A stretch of 64,000 nt of DNA from Strix aluco (GCF_031877795.1 NC_133948.1:13376948-13440947); one strand, 5' to 3'; numbered from the stretch's first letter, positions 34,220 through 47,470 are shown. Notes: generated by a model from the letters alone, not told the origin. Program-made: numbers and translations.

Positions 34220-34445
34220 TCGGGTGCTAAATGGAAGCGGCAGATCGATCCCGAGTGTGCCAAACTGACACGGAGGCTCATTAGGGGTTAGTTTTCATCC
34301 TCCTGCTCCCTGGCAGCCTTCGCATTATCCCATAAAATTTATTTACTATTTCATGAATACATAAGCAGCAGGCAAACGCTGGCTTTTTATATATTTACAC
34401 TGTATATATTTCACGGGAGAGTTATGTATGTCTCTGAGGCAGAGT
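34220..34445. promoter_or_regulatory. Candidate conserved noncoding element, AT-rich
   Basis: It contains GCTCATTAGG, GCATTATCCC, AAAATTTATTTACTATTTC, TTTTTATATATTTACAC and GTATATATTTCACGG. The TATATATTTACA/TGTATATATTT pair is partly self-complementary. It ends at a purine-rich GC stretch. Function is inferred. Confidence 0.35.
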
Positions 34446-35149
34446 GGAGGGAGCGAGAGGGGAGCAGGAGCAGAAGGAGAAAGCAGCTGTGAGGGAAGGA
34501 GGAAAGCAAGCTGTGGGGGAGGACGGGGATGGAGCATGCTCAGCCACCGCCAGCACGGGCGGGAGAGGTGGCACGAGGTGGGGAGCAGCTCATAGCAACC
34601 TTCGCCCCAGCCCCTGTACCTGTCTGGAAGCCTCTCTGCAGCCAGGGAGACCCACGATTTGGAGATGGCTGCAGGAGTTGGGGTGCAGGGTCTGGGCTGG
34701 GGAGGAGAGGACAGGGACTGTGGGGATTTGGGGAGCACGAGCTGAGAGAATGGCGAGGATTGTGCGCTGTGGTTGTGTGATGTCAGGGCACCTTTGGGGA
34801 TGCCCCCAGCCTCAAAACCCCATTAAGCCCAGCCATTGCTGGGACGTGGGGAGTGGGACTTGTGCCTGTTGAGCAACAGGGCTGGGGCACCACCCTACAG
34901 CGATTCCCAAACCAACACTGTCGCCGTGGTGAGGGGCTGACGCTTGCTCTGGGATCCATCACACGAAGGCCCTGGAGCTGCCCGAGTGCCCAGTGGGCAG
35001 CTGCCACCCCAGGCACAGTCCCCCAGCCCGCAGGCGCTGGGGATGGGCACAGCTTCTGCCCCACACCCTGAGCTGCAGCAAGGCATCGCTCGATTGATGG
35101 GCTGGAGTTTACTTCAGCAGCTGGCTCCTGCCTACTGCTCTCTCCTTTG
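34446..35149. other. Noncoding stretch, no gene recognised
   Basis: Purine-rich then GC-rich sequence. Frames overlap on both strands and show no domain. Confidence 0.45.
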
Positions 35150-35425
35150 TCAAACATGACCTAAACACACTCCAAATTCAGGAATCACTTAATTTTGAGT
35201 GTATTAAAGTCTCGTGGCTGTGAAGTCTATCATGGTTTTTGTTTTAGGGCAAGGGGGAGAAGGAAGAAACAGCACACAGAGGACTTAATTCATAAAGCTT
35301 TGGCTTGGCAATGCTATATATTTCTATAAAATCCAGCTGTGATGTTTCTATTAAGCCCACAAATTACAAGAGGATTGATTGTTATCTCATTTGTTTTGCC
35401 CTCATTTGCTCTATGTTCAGCCTGG
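35150..35425. promoter_or_regulatory. Candidate conserved noncoding element
   Basis: It contains CACTTAATTTTGAG, GACTTAATTCATAAAGC, GCTATATATTTC, TCTATTAAGCC, ACAAATTACAAG and GGATTGATTGTTATCTC (a TGATTG core beside a GATA site at about 35382). The composition is AT-rich between GC-rich flanks. The regulatory role is inferred. Confidence 0.35.
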
Positions 35426-38400
35426 CCAGAGGAGGAATCTCCGTCACCCTCCCGGTGTCATTCAGGGTGGGTTGGCTCCTCCTGTTGGGATGCTCAGGTT
35501 ACCATCACCACAGAAAAATAGTTCAGAGAGGGGAAATAACCTTTTTTTTTTTTTTCCCTGAAGTTGGTCAATTTAACTTCTGAGGAATAAACTTGGAGGA
35601 GCCAGGCTGTGCTAATCGCTATTCCTAAACCAGCTGTAATGCACGAGTATGGATTTATATGGTGCAGGGAAAGCTCAGGGCCACAGCAGTGTGTGTGTCA
35701 GCACCCATCACACCCCGGGGATGGTTTCAAGCTGCAAACCCTGTCCTGTCTCCCCTGAAGCACATATGGTCACCCCTACAGCCCAGCCAGGAGCTGCATT
35801 TCAGGGCCCCTCTGAGCTCCCAGGACTGGTACAGATCTTGTCCCAGTTCCCACCACAGACATGACCAGGAGACCACAGCCTCCTGCAGAAGGCAAGAGCA
35901 CAACTCAGCCACCTCCATCCCAGCAGGCTGGGATGCAGGGGATTTAAAGTCAAAGCAAGGAAAGCACTAGGAGCACAATGCAATAGGTGGGATCCATACA
36001 AACCCTGTCCTGGTGGCACAGAATTCAGTTTGGTTCCTCCTTCTGCATGAGCACAAGAGCCAGGTCCTCCATCCGCAGGAGTGATGTCCACCCACCCCCA
36101 GCACGGCTCCCCCAGCGGCAGGGATCACTTACCTTAGCCTACAGCTTTATTTGGTGAAGACATCAAGGGATCTATTCTCTCCACACACCTGCTTGCCACC
36201 TCCAAAGGTATGGGAGCACCACATTAAGATCTCTCTGTGTTCACCAAATTTGGTTCAAGTTGGTCAATGGACTCAGAGGGGACAGAGGGAAGGGGACAGG
36301 CCCCGTCTGTTTGGAACCCAGCTAGAGAAGAGCAAAGATTCCCCATTTCCAGAATGAATGTAAGGAGGAAAAAAAAGAAAAAAAGCTTGATGGTGTTCAT
36401 TTTAACTGTTCAGCCACTTGTAGCCTGATGCCATTAGAGAAAATAAATAGACAAGAGCCACTCGAATGGTACGTGCAAAGAGGAGATGGGAACAGAGACA
36501 AAACAAGTGCTGGAAGACAGAAGGAGGCACTATGGCTTTGAAGGAAAGCAAAGAGCTGGAGCGATGCTGCTGCTGCCTCAGCTGCCTGCCAGCCCCGAGC
36601 CCCCCACTCCCACGGGGCTCTGCAAAGTTGGTGGCAGCTGCCGTAAAACTCCCTTTAAAAGGCTGCGTGTGATGAAGCTCCTCGCCATGCTGCCTCTGCC
36701 CAACCTCCATCCACCCGTGCCCCGCGTGGACGTGTCACCCTTGTCACCTTCTGGCTGCTGTGCCAGGGAGGGAGCGAAGGGAAGGAAAGCTCGGGGCCAG
36801 ATCCTGCTGCTACCAAAGCACCCCTGAGCTCTTCCCACTTGCTGCCGCTGCCCTCCCCGGCTGCGTGATGGACGAGGGGAGGCTGACACAGCCGGCACCA
36901 TCTCTGCAAACGCCGCTCGATACCTCCTAGAGCGCAGCCATTTATACACCGTGATAGATGTGGCTATCAAGGGGGAGCGGCCGCCGCTCCAGCAAGGCTC
37001 CTGCCACCCCCTCCCTTCACTGGGAAGGGGTGTAAATTTGGCAAAACAGCTTCACTAACCCTCAGTTGTTTATTATACCTCCCTGGAGCCTCTGCAAACC
37101 ACACCAGCGGCTGCAGCCCTGCACTGGGCACGCTGGCCACTGCATGACCTCAAGCCCCCCTGTGCATGGGGAAAACTGGGGGGGAGATGCTAAGGGGTCT
37201 TCCCCACCTGGAGGAGTGCTGAGAAGCCTAGAGTAGTAGCAAAGTGTGGCTCTCCAAACACACCTTGCCACAGATGGGGTTTTTTTGGAGGTCTCCTGTT
37301 TCCTTGGCATAACCGAGCAGCCAGAACCCCCTGTGCCACCCCTCCAGGTCCCCATCACCTACAGCAGAGGATCAGAGCCTGGCAGATAGCTGGGCTCCAC
37401 GTTATCTTCCTGCAGACCCTGCTTACGAAATCAGTGTTTGGTCCCACCTCCTTATGCTACTACCAGGTGCAGGGCCTCATGCACCCCAAGTCCCCAAAGT
37501 ACCCCAATCTTACACCTCCTCATGCACACAACTGTCTCAGCAGGAGCCAACAGCAACACAAAGCCATCTCCTGGCTTCCCACAGAGAAATGAAGGTATTT
37601 CTTCTCTTGAGCTGCAACACAATTGCATAAAGAGGTTTTCTTTGCAAGACACCCACTTTCTTCCTCCTGTCCACCCTGTATCACCTCTCACCCCAGCCCA
37701 CTGCATCCCCACGTCAGTCACCATTACACTCTGATATTGCATGATGCTCTTCAAGCACCAACTAACCCAAACCTGGGCTCCCACAGTAAATATTCATGAG
37801 CAAGGGGGAGATGAAGCAAAAGGCACACAGCTGGGCCAGCAAACAGCCCAGCCGGGGCTGCAGCTGTGCGAGAAGGGAAGATGTTACAGGAGAAAAGGGG
37901 AAAATGGAGAGGAATTGCAGAGAGGACACAGTGCCGGAGGGTCAGAGCAAGCAGCACAAGGCGAGGGTGGGGAAAGGCCTGTCTGAACTGGGAGGCACCA
38001 ACCAGCCGAGGTTGCTGCTGGCAAGGGGTGATGGAAGAGGACTGGCCCCATCTGCTCCCCGTGTCACGCTGTCCCTCCTCCCGGTGCTCTCTGGCAGGCA
38101 TGTGCTCCTGACAGGCTGCAGAGCTATTGATGCCATTTGCCTCTGCCCTGGAGGCTTTTTGGTGATGGAAGATGCCTCCATTAATACAGGGGAAAGCAGC
38201 AAATGTCTGGAGATAAAAAAAAAAATAAAAGAAATCAGAAGGCTTCAGGAGATTGATTCAACAGCCACTGTACCTTTGCTGCTGGGGGTGCAGAAAGGGT
38301 TAACCACAGGTTTGCTTTGGGAAATGGGCATCTGATGAAAGCAAGACACCTGGAACAGAAGAGCTTCAGTCAAGCAGCCGGTGAGAGAAGCAATGCTGCA

Positions 38401-41400
38401 AAGCCCCTCCACTCGGTCCCCGACCATCCCGGGCACCCTGGTGTCCAGCATCACCTCTCTCCCTGCCATCAGTCATTTCTGCACCGCCGCTCGCCGGAGC
38501 CACGGCTGCGAGGAGCCAAACAAAGGGGGAAGATGGCTGTTCCTCCTCCCGGAGACATCACGGGTGAGAAGGAGCAAAGTCTTGGCAGGAGGTCACCAGC
38601 TTTGGCATTTTGGAAGCCCAAGTGGAGATGGTCCAGGGAGATGCAGATGCTGCCAGCCACTGGCTCCAGCGGCAGCATCGGCTCCCGGCTCTCCGCGCTT
38701 TGATCAAAGCAGAGCTGGGACCTCTCATCTCTGCAAAGGTGGTTTGCAGATTTGGGGAGCACAGAGCTTCTTCCCCCAGCTTCGGTAGGACCATGTGTTA
38801 TAACTGAACAAACCCTTCCCAGCAACATCCCCCAGTCTCCAACACTGCTCCCTCCACCAAAGCCAGCTCCCCGCTGCAAGCCAAGCCAGGGGCTGCCCCT
38901 TTGCTAACCCTCCGGGTCCTCTCCCCAGTACTCGTGCTGGATTTTTCCCCCCACTGTGTCTAAGCAGAGGGGGTTCCCCAAGATACAAACTTCAAAAAAG
39001 CAGTGATGGCAGGAAAGCCATAGTGTAACAGCATCATCTCTCAGCCATCTGTGACAGTTGCCAAGGATCAGGTTTTCCCAAGGCCAGACCACCACACCCT
39101 GCAACTCCCCCTCCCAAAGACAAGACGTTTGTGTTAAAATCCAAGCTGCTGACCTCTCCAGTTCCCTGCACGCTTATTTTCCCCTTGGGAAAACCTTCTC
39201 CACAGCCAGCCCAGCCTTAGTGGACGCTTCAAACATTAGCTGAGCTGCAAACACAGGTTTTCCCCCTCCCCATGCCCATGTTACAGGTGAGGAAAGAGTG
39301 GAATGGCTGGTGCCACAGGGCAGAGGGAGGTGACAAGGGCTGCCTCTGTCCCCCAGCCCCAGGTGACCTTTCCCATGGAGGGGTGCACCAGACTGTGTGA
39401 GTGTTTTAAATATCAAACTGAAGGCCTAAAAGGAAATTTAAAAATATTCCCAGGAGTGCTGAAGTGAGTGCTCCTGTGATGCTCCTGCTGGAACAGTAAC
39501 GTTTGCCAAAAATAATTTGTCTTTAATCAGACACAGCAATATATTTAGTTTTATGTCCGTTCTGTATCTATCTTTATTACCTATTACTCAGCTCAGGAAC
39601 CTGCTCCTCGATGCTCTGCCAGGGACCAGCACCCCAGGAGGGTGCAGGGGCTGGTGCAGGTGGTACCCCAGGGAAGTGTCCCCAGGGACCCCATGCTGCA
39701 GGGACAGGGTGAGCCCTGAAAGCAAGGTGCTGCAAGAGAACAACAAAAAATAACAAGTTTTGCATTTTTGTCAAGTGACTCAAAGCTTGGCGGTGGATCC
39801 ATCGGAGATGTTTAATTCACTTTTGGTCTGAACCAAAACCAGCTACTTTTTCCTCCCATCCTCATCTAAAAGGAAACATTTCTGCAAGGGGAGCTCCCAG
39901 GGAGAGCTGGTGGCTTGCCAGGCCAGTGGTGGGGACCAGAAAGCATGTTTCCCTGGAGGAGGCAGATTGCTGCATTTTGGGCAATATCTCACTTGGGGAA
40001 AACACAACAGAGCTTTATCTAGCTACCAAAGCCACTTCTGACACACTTGTCATGCCATCCCTCAGGGACTCAGGTTGAAGTCCTCCTCATCAGCACATGG
40101 ACCTGCTCCACTCCAGGATGCCCTACAGCAGCGGGGCTGCAAACTCTGGAGGAGGGTCCTGGGCTCCACCAGCATATGGGAGAACTGGTGAAGAGAAAAA
40201 CACCTTCCCCCACTGAGGGTTCTCACGTCCTGTGAGGAGAATGAGAAGGGTTTCTCCAGGGAGGCCCAGGCCCACCAACCTGCACAAGCTCCCACCCATC
40301 ATGCCCACACTATCAGGCAGGCTGAGGGATGAGGGAAGCCCTGGACATGCCATTTGTAATGTGCTACCACAGCCTGAGATGAGGCCTTCAAAGGAAATGG
40401 GGCAGGACTTAGGCTAGAAATTTTTCATTTCAAGTATTTTGATGAAGGAGGCTGAATGCTGCAGGAGGAACTGTCTAAAGCATCCTGGAGATGCTCTACC
40501 AGGGCAGAGCATGACACAAGACCGTGTGCATGTCGGTGACTCTCTTCTGTCTCTCCCACCCACCAGGTTTCACAGCCCTCTGCATAGGATGGAGAGCAGG
40601 AGATGTGCATGAAATCAGGGAGACACCATGGTTTGTGTCCCTTGGCTGGGGTCACAGGCCTGTCCAGCAAGCCTGTCCAATTCAGTCATACAAGGCAGGA
40701 GGACTTGCAGGAGATGGAGGGTGCAGAAGAGCATCCCTGACCCATGCTGGTCACCACATCCACTGCAGGATCTCTGGCACCATGGCAGGAGCTTGCCTGT
40801 CCCCCAGCACCGGGCTGGGACTTGTCCTCCCCACCCAGCCTGCCTCCAGGCAAAAGGCAGAAAGCAAAATGTCCCCTGTGTTATTTGGGGAGAGCTAGCA
40901 GGGGTCAAAGGAACCTGCACCAGCACTAACAAAAGGGTCAGGAAAAATTACTATAATGAGGAGCTCCTGTGGCATGATTGAAATACCACGATTAACTGAG
41001 TCCCATCCAGCTGCAGGGCAAGCTGCCCGTGATTAACCCTCATTCAGTGCCCAGCCAAGTGGTTTGATTTGGAGGGAGGGGAGAGGGGGGTGCTTTCCAA
41101 ACACCATTAAGGGGAATTTCAAGATTTAAGTGTCAGGCTGTTTCCCTGAAAGGACTGATGAGCAACTCTTGCCCCCCATAGAGGAGGGAACAGCTCTATA
41201 CAGCCCATCAGCAGCCAGCTCAGCACAAGAGGGGCAGACCTGCCCAGGACACGGTGCCAGAGGACTTTAGGGTACAGAGCGTTTAGGGCTGCCATGCCAC
41301 CATGCCAGCTGAGCACTAACAGCTCGGGACACAGATGAGAGGCAACAGGGTAAGCGATATCAGCAGCCATAGGAGAGCACTGAGGGGAAACCTGCTGTGG

Positions 41401-43259
41401 TTTGAGTTATCTCTGCACCCTTCACCAAGCTGCAAGTCTGCTGAGATGGGTCATCATCTCTCCTAGGTCCCTCATGCCTGGTCCTGCTCCTGATGAGGGA
41501 GCACCCAGATTGCTGAACTAGCACTGGGCTGCACAGCTGGCTGTGGCAGGGAACAGGGGTGCCCGAGGCATTTCTGAGCCTACAGAGCACCCTGAGAGTC
41601 CCCAGGAGGAGAGGCAGGTCCTGAGCATCCTTCCCCTACACCATTGTGGCCCAAACCCTTGGACTGAGCACTCAGACAAGAGGCAGGTTACCTGCCTGTC
41701 CCAGCGCTCCTGCTCTGGATGGAGGCACGGACTGTAAAGGGAGCCACAGATCCCATTTTGCAGCCAGTTGCTATTAAAACACCCTCTCTGTGCATCCCCA
41801 GGCCCTCCAAGCCTCCCAGGGCTGGACATCAGCAAAGTCCATTCCAGAGCCCTGCACATCTCCTGGGTGATGCAAGAGGACAGCCAGCCTGCTGTTTGCC
41901 TACTGCCAGTTAGCACCACCCTATCACAAACCCAATCAATCCAGTGTTAAGGTAAAAAGCAACACATTTGTGCAACCTCCATCCTCAGCCTGAACAAGCC
42001 AGTAAAGCCCCAGCAAGTGAAGGGCAGGTTCTGGGCTCCTGCACACAACATTGACTTTTCTGCTGACCACCTCCACTGTAGGGTTTGGAGACCTGCAGCA
42101 GCTCTAACCCAGCGTGAAGAGGGTGACAGAGACGTGCAGAGTTGCAGGACACCTTCCCCGTGCGGCACGGCAGGCGTGGACCTGCTGGCGACAAGCCCGT
42201 TCCTGTAACGGGTTCGCACTTTCAGCATGTGCCAATTAAAGGGGTCTCACTGCCAGCGCTGCAGCTGGGGCCCAGAGCTGGCCCTGCACAGCATCTCCTG
42301 CCCACATGCCTCCCAACACCACGCGTCACCAGCTCAAAGCCAAACCAGCCCCTTTCCCTGAGCAGAGGGTGCTCAGATTCCAGAGGAGGGGCTGGAGGAA
42401 GAAAGTCCAGCCCTATGAGCTCCTCAGTGCCAGCCCTCTGGACCCCTGCCCGAGCCTTGGCAGGCCCCTGGGCAGCTCTGCTGCCATCCACCCAGGCTTT
42501 CTCCCAGAAGATACACTCCAAAGCTGAGCAAAGCACCTATTAATTAAAATAATGCTCCAACGCAGTGAGGAACAGCACTGCTCTGCCCCTTGGGTGCTCA
42601 AGGAAGCAAGCAGGGATCTTGCCCAGGAAGTCTCTAACTTCCAAACCCCATTTCATTTGCAGAGGCAGAGCTATGAAAGGGGGAGGACTCCAGCTGACCA
42701 CGTTTCTGTGCTCCTGGTCCAACCCACTCAAGCCCACCCAGCCACACTGGCTCCGCAGCTGTACGCAGGCACAGGACCCGTGATTTGGCTGCTGGCAAAG
42801 CTCCCAGCTTGCTCATGTAGTTTGGGGAGCAGCCCGGATGAGAGCTGTGCTGCTCGTTTAAGGAATACCTCAACACCACTCTGACCGTAATATAAGGCAG
42901 CGAACCCCAACAACTCAGTGCAACGCCACAGACTTTGCTGGAGACACCACAGATGCTCATCAGTGATTTTATAATCATGGTGAGGCCCACCAAAGCCACC
43001 CATCAAGGAGCATCTTCCAGCCACCAGGCCAAGCCCTGCACATCCCTCATCCCAGCAAACACCACCAAGAAACCTGCAGATCCAAAATCTGATTCATTCT
43101 GCAACATTCTCCATCCTACCTCATTCATCCTGCAGAAATTCAGGGAGTCCATCTGAGATGAAAGACCATCAGAAGACGGAAAGCCTACCTCAAAGCTCAG
43201 AACGTGCATGCGAGACCCACGCTGCCCTCGGTTGAATAGTTTGCCCAAACAGATGGGCA
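35426..43259. other. Long noncoding stretch, no gene recognised
   Basis: About 7.8 kb without a supported gene. Minor AT-rich patches lie at 36360-36480, 36930-37080 (GATAGATGTGGC and GTTTATTATACC) and 38200-38260 (A-rich). A Kozak-like ATG at 38533 is followed 30 bases later by a GTGAGA donor-like site (see findings). Frames elsewhere are short and lie on both strands. The density of candidate regulatory islands is lower here than on either side. Confidence 0.45.
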
Positions 43260-43720
43260 ACTGTAGTTAAATTTGTAGGGTGATCACAACTGAGAAACAA
43301 ACCTTGGAGTTAGAATATTCATGACCAAGCCGAACGCTTAAAGCAGTTAGGAAAGGTTTGTTGAATACATTCAAATAATTAATACGTATGAGAACATTGA
43401 AATTCCCTCTTTGCTGGTCCACAAACAGAAAGAAGCTAAATTCATTAGATTAATATTTGTTGAGACTTATTAGTTTAGCTCTAATTCATGATCAGATGGC
43501 ATTTTCAGGAAGTTGAAAAGCAAGCTCTAAAGATTCATTGAACCTAAACCATGGCATTAAAGAGCAAGCAATTTAAAAATTTTCCGAGAAGAAAGTGTGT
43601 GCCCAGTTGGTGGTTTGCTTTTAACACCATTCTCCCACTAGCTAAGAAATCAGCCACTTTTCTTCACCAATCTCAGGCCAGGGCTCAGGCTTGTTAATAT
43701 TAAAGCAAATAAACAGCTTC
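43260..43720. promoter_or_regulatory. Candidate conserved noncoding element, long and AT-rich
   Basis: About 460 bases are AT-rich with recurring motifs: GTTAAATTTG, AATATTCATGACC, CAAATAATTAATACG, TTCATTAGATTAATATTTG, CTTATTAGTTTAGCTC, CTAATTCATGATC, AGCAATTTAAAAATTTTCC and GTTAATATTAAAGC. Many TAAT and ATTA cores are present. No frame of useful length is open. It is a good enhancer candidate by composition. Confidence 0.4.
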
Positions 43721-44879
43721 TCCAGCTGACTTGTGGCAGGATGCTCGGTGGAAGGAGTCAATACTTGATCCCTCCCTGAGGAAGGCTGGTGAAGCACCTT
43801 GGCCAGGCTCAGGGTGATGGAGCTCCCACGCTCAGCTGATGGAGCATTTCCCAGCCTCTGTCAGTCTACAACACCTGAACTTGCAGCGGTCATTCAAGAA
43901 GTCCCTGCCCACCCAATGCAACCAAGCCATCTCCTGTGGGTAGATAACGAGAGCAAGGCAGTGCAGGAGCCTTCTCCAGAGGAGTCAGCCTTCCTGAAAT
44001 GAGGTTGCCTCCTGGCTGTCTCTGCACACCACTCATGAGACCTCAGAAGAAGGTCCAGATGCCTTTAATTCACCTTCTAACTGAACTGGATGAACAAGAC
44101 TGGGCTAATCCAAGCGGTGTGCTCAGTGGCTGAGAACAAGAGTGAACCACAACCCCTTTGCACCCAGAGGCTGCAGCAAAGCAAAGACCTCGCACCCGAG
44201 CTGACACTTCCCTGCATTTCATTACCACCATCTGAAGACCTCATTCAATAAACCCAGTAACTGCAGTTTTGGCATGACAGGAACATAAACCATGGCTGCC
44301 AACACCATCTCAATCTCCGTTGCTCCATGCATGAAGTCCTCCAAGTCCCCAGTGCCAGAAAAAATATTTCATCACAAGGAAGACTTTGTACAGCAAAGAG
44401 GACTTCACTGCATGCATCAAGGAGCTGGAAAGAGCAAGAAATGCCCAGTGTACAGTTGTCCAGCGAGATTCCTGCCCCAAACAGCTCCTCTACACAGGGC
44501 TGGATGCTGGACAGCTTACCTGGGCCATGGTCTGCAGGTGGTAGGGAGAACCTGGACCCATCCCCGAAGGCAACCCGGGCCCATCTCACCTGGGAAGGGC
44601 ACTCCACTTGGAGGTAGTAACATGCTTCATTCCTTGCTCCTTAAGGAAAGTTTTAGGGAGGCAGAATTGATTCTGAAGTGTTATTATCTTAATTAGAGCA
44701 CTGAAAAAGCCAAGGGCCAGGTTCTCAGCTGGTGGAAGCCATGGAAGGATCTCAGTGGCTTTGCACCAGCTGGGAAAAAACACAAAACTCAAGTGATGCT
44801 GTCGAGATGCCAGCTACCTTCTCAGGGCTCGGATGCAGCATCCTCCTCCCCTGTCGTGTTTGCTTTGGCCTCAAGCTCC
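43721..44879. other. Noncoding stretch, no gene recognised
   Basis: Mixed composition. One + frame at 44292-44696 is 134 codons long but has no domain and no splice context. Confidence 0.4.
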
Positions 44880-45220
44880 CTCTTCTCCCGGCTGGAAAGG
44901 TCAGTACCCCCCCAGTGGAAGGGAGGGCAGGAGCAATCACCCCCCCGGGCGACCCCTCGCCCCGGTCCCCGCGCTGCCCGGGGCTGACGCGCGCCCAGCC
45001 AGCTGCTGGGTGGCTGACCCCCGCGGGTCCCCGCGCTGACAAAAGGCCTATCTTCTCTCCGCCTAAATGATTTAAATTCTAATCAAACATCATTTATAGC
45101 ACATCTCAGAGCCGTCTCCCGGGAGCTGGTCCCACGTGAGCCGTTGCCAGGGCAACCGGGGGGTCTCATTTCAGAAATGTCAGATTGCATTATTGTCTTC
45201 ACACTTCTCTGATAACCCGG
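44880..45220. promoter_or_regulatory. CpG-rich patch with RFX X-box and E-box
   Basis: CpG-rich sequence at about 44940-45035 is followed by an AT-rich block (GATTTAAATTCTAATCAAAC). A CACGTG E-box (45133-45138) and a perfect X-box palindrome (45143-45156: GTTGCC, AG, GGCAAC) come next. RFX-family factors bind X-boxes and commonly control cilia or MHC genes. A small promoter or enhancer is plausible, although no exon is visible downstream on either strand. Confidence 0.45.
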
Positions 45221-47299
45221 TGTCTCTCCCTCTCCTGCCACCCCCCCCCTCCCAACCAGCCACCCCCCCCTCCCTGGAGGAAATCGCCGTCTCCGTTTCA
45301 TTCCTTGCCCTGCCAGCACTACCCTCCCAGCGCAGGGTCCCCTTTGGGCTCTGCTGCCTGGTCGGTGTTGTGTTATTTTTGATGGAGAGGAGGAAAAGGA
45401 GGGTTTTGGTTTGTGTTGACCATGCTAAGGTGGAGGGGGAGATGGTCCCATCATCCCACTCCCACTGCTTCCCTGCCTTGGCATGGTGGTACCTGGCATG
45501 ACAGGGTGACATGGGGCTGCACAGGGCTACTTGCTGTCTTCCAAAAATAAGGGCACAAGGGTGGACAGAGTTCAGAACAAGCTTTTGTGTCTGTCTGGGT
45601 GAGCTCCACTCTCCTGTAGCTTTCACAGGAGACCTTCCCTCCCCAGGGCATCTCCCAGCACATCTAAACCGGGTTGTCCTGCAGGATCCTGCATTGCAAG
45701 AGGACACTGCAGCTTGTACTGCCAGGGCCTGCCCCAGGGCAGGGGTGAGCACTGGGGCCTGCCCAGGGAAGGGGCCATAGACACCTTCTGGAGCATGGCT
45801 GCTCCCCCGCTCCATGGTGTTCCCCTTGGAGAGGCTCACCTTGATGGTGGCAGCTCAAAGCCATCACTCAGTGCTGCAAATGCTGCCTGTGGGTCTATTG
45901 GAGGAAAACAAGCAGCACATGGAGGAAGACCACCTTTGTGCAGAGAAGCTTCTAGCCTACGATACCTTCCAACTCACCGCCTCCCCATTTAGGCTGGTCT
46001 GCGAGTGGTGCTCCTGAGCCAGCTCCAGACCCACAGCTACATGGCCAAGTTCTCTCAACCAGCCCTGCTTCCAGCAAAATTATGGAGCCCAGGTCAACTC
46101 TCTTGCTTCACTGCTGCCTTGTGAAACTACATACAAGAGCCACTTGATAATGATCTGCAAACTACCCAACCAAGCAGGGCAACTACTTACACAGAAACAA
46201 GGAGAAGTAGGTTGAAGCAGTTAGACATCATCAAATCATCAGGCAGTTTTCACTAAGGTCCCAGCCATGTTGAGCCAAGCACCCATCTGACACAGCGGGG
46301 TAAAATAACCACAAGGAGAACACTCACCAGCAAAGAGCACAGGTACCTCACACAGCATGAGCTGAATCATGGCCACCACCTACACACAAAGTCTTCAGCC
46401 CCATCTCTCCCCAGCTCAGCACCTTCTCCTTGACATGGTGGTCACTCCACTCACTCTTGTTGCTGCCCTCATGGCCAGGAGATGCTGCTTCTCCTTGTAG
46501 CACCAACAACTCAACCCCAGGAGCCACATCTCATCCCCTCCCCTCGAGAGGAGCATATATAAGCTTAAGGTTCCCCTCATTCCCGCACCTTCTGAAGGTG
46601 TTGCCAACTCATTGCAGCCAGCTGTGCTGCTTTGGCCCTCCTCCAAGCTGTGTCTACCAGTAAGGTCCATCTCCACCCCCACGGAAATCCTTGCCTCCAG
46701 CTTCCAAATGCCAGGTTGGTGCATCAACACCATGGCTGGCTGATGAACCTTCAGTGAGGTCCTGCACATCTGGGAGCTGACAAAACCCAGCCAAAGCTGG
46801 GTCCAGCACAGCCGTGGTTGTCACACACCAGCAAGGATTTCCCGCTGAGATGCTGGCAATAATGTCCCTGGGGAGAACAGTCCTGTTTCCACAGCCCTGG
46901 GAAGGGTTTGACCAGGAGCCAGTGATAGTCCCATGATCCCACAGCAAAATTGGGGTGTTTTTATGATTATTCTTCCGCAATTTAAGGGTGCTGGGGGGAT
47001 AAGCTGTGCCTGGCAGTTGGATTTCAGGCTGCTTCCTACAGGAGCTGATATGACATCACACGCTGTGCTTGCCAATCTCTCACACCATCCCAACAGTCCC
47101 AATTCCCCTATTTTTAACCCCATTTCCCTGCACCCTGCCAGAAGGTGATGGGGGATGGCCCCAAAGAGCCGGGCTGGTGGCGGTGTCATCCCTGCAGTCC
47201 CTGGGCGCCGGCACAAGCCCACGTGTGCTGTCCCACATCCCTCCATCCACCCATCTGCTGGGCGCCTCGGCTGCCTGATAAACCCCTAATGAACCTCCC
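45221..47299. other. Noncoding stretch, no gene recognised
   Basis: It starts with C-runs (45240-45270) and contains a TATATAAG sequence at 46556-46563. Frames of up to 219 codons on the - strand at 45180-45839 look like chance. They show no domain and overlap + frames. Confidence 0.45.
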
Positions 47300-47470
47300 A
47301 ACACTGCCTCTTCCCAAAGAATAAACCAGCCCTGGCCCAGGCGGTTAATATTTAACTGAATAAAGGCCATAAATATGGAAAATGGGACTTTTAATTAAAT
47401 AAGCAGCTTTTAAAAGGGCCCTTGGGCCGAAGAGGCTTTTGTTTAAATATGATTGATTTGACATGTCCTT
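47300..47470. promoter_or_regulatory. Candidate enhancer with PBX-HOX and MEIS sites
   Basis: It contains GGTTAATATTTAACTG, AATAAAGGCCATAAATATGG, CTTTTAATTAAATAAG and GTTTAAATATGATTGATTTGACA. TGATTGAT (47450-47457) matches the PBX-HOX consensus, and TGACA (47459-47463) matches the MEIS/PREP half-site one base later. Close PBX-HOX and MEIS sites mark known HOX cofactor enhancers. Function here is inferred. Confidence 0.45.

Noticed and set aside
45180..45839. Minus-strand frame of 219 codons
   Set aside because: No domain; it begins within the likely regulatory X-box region and overlaps + frames.
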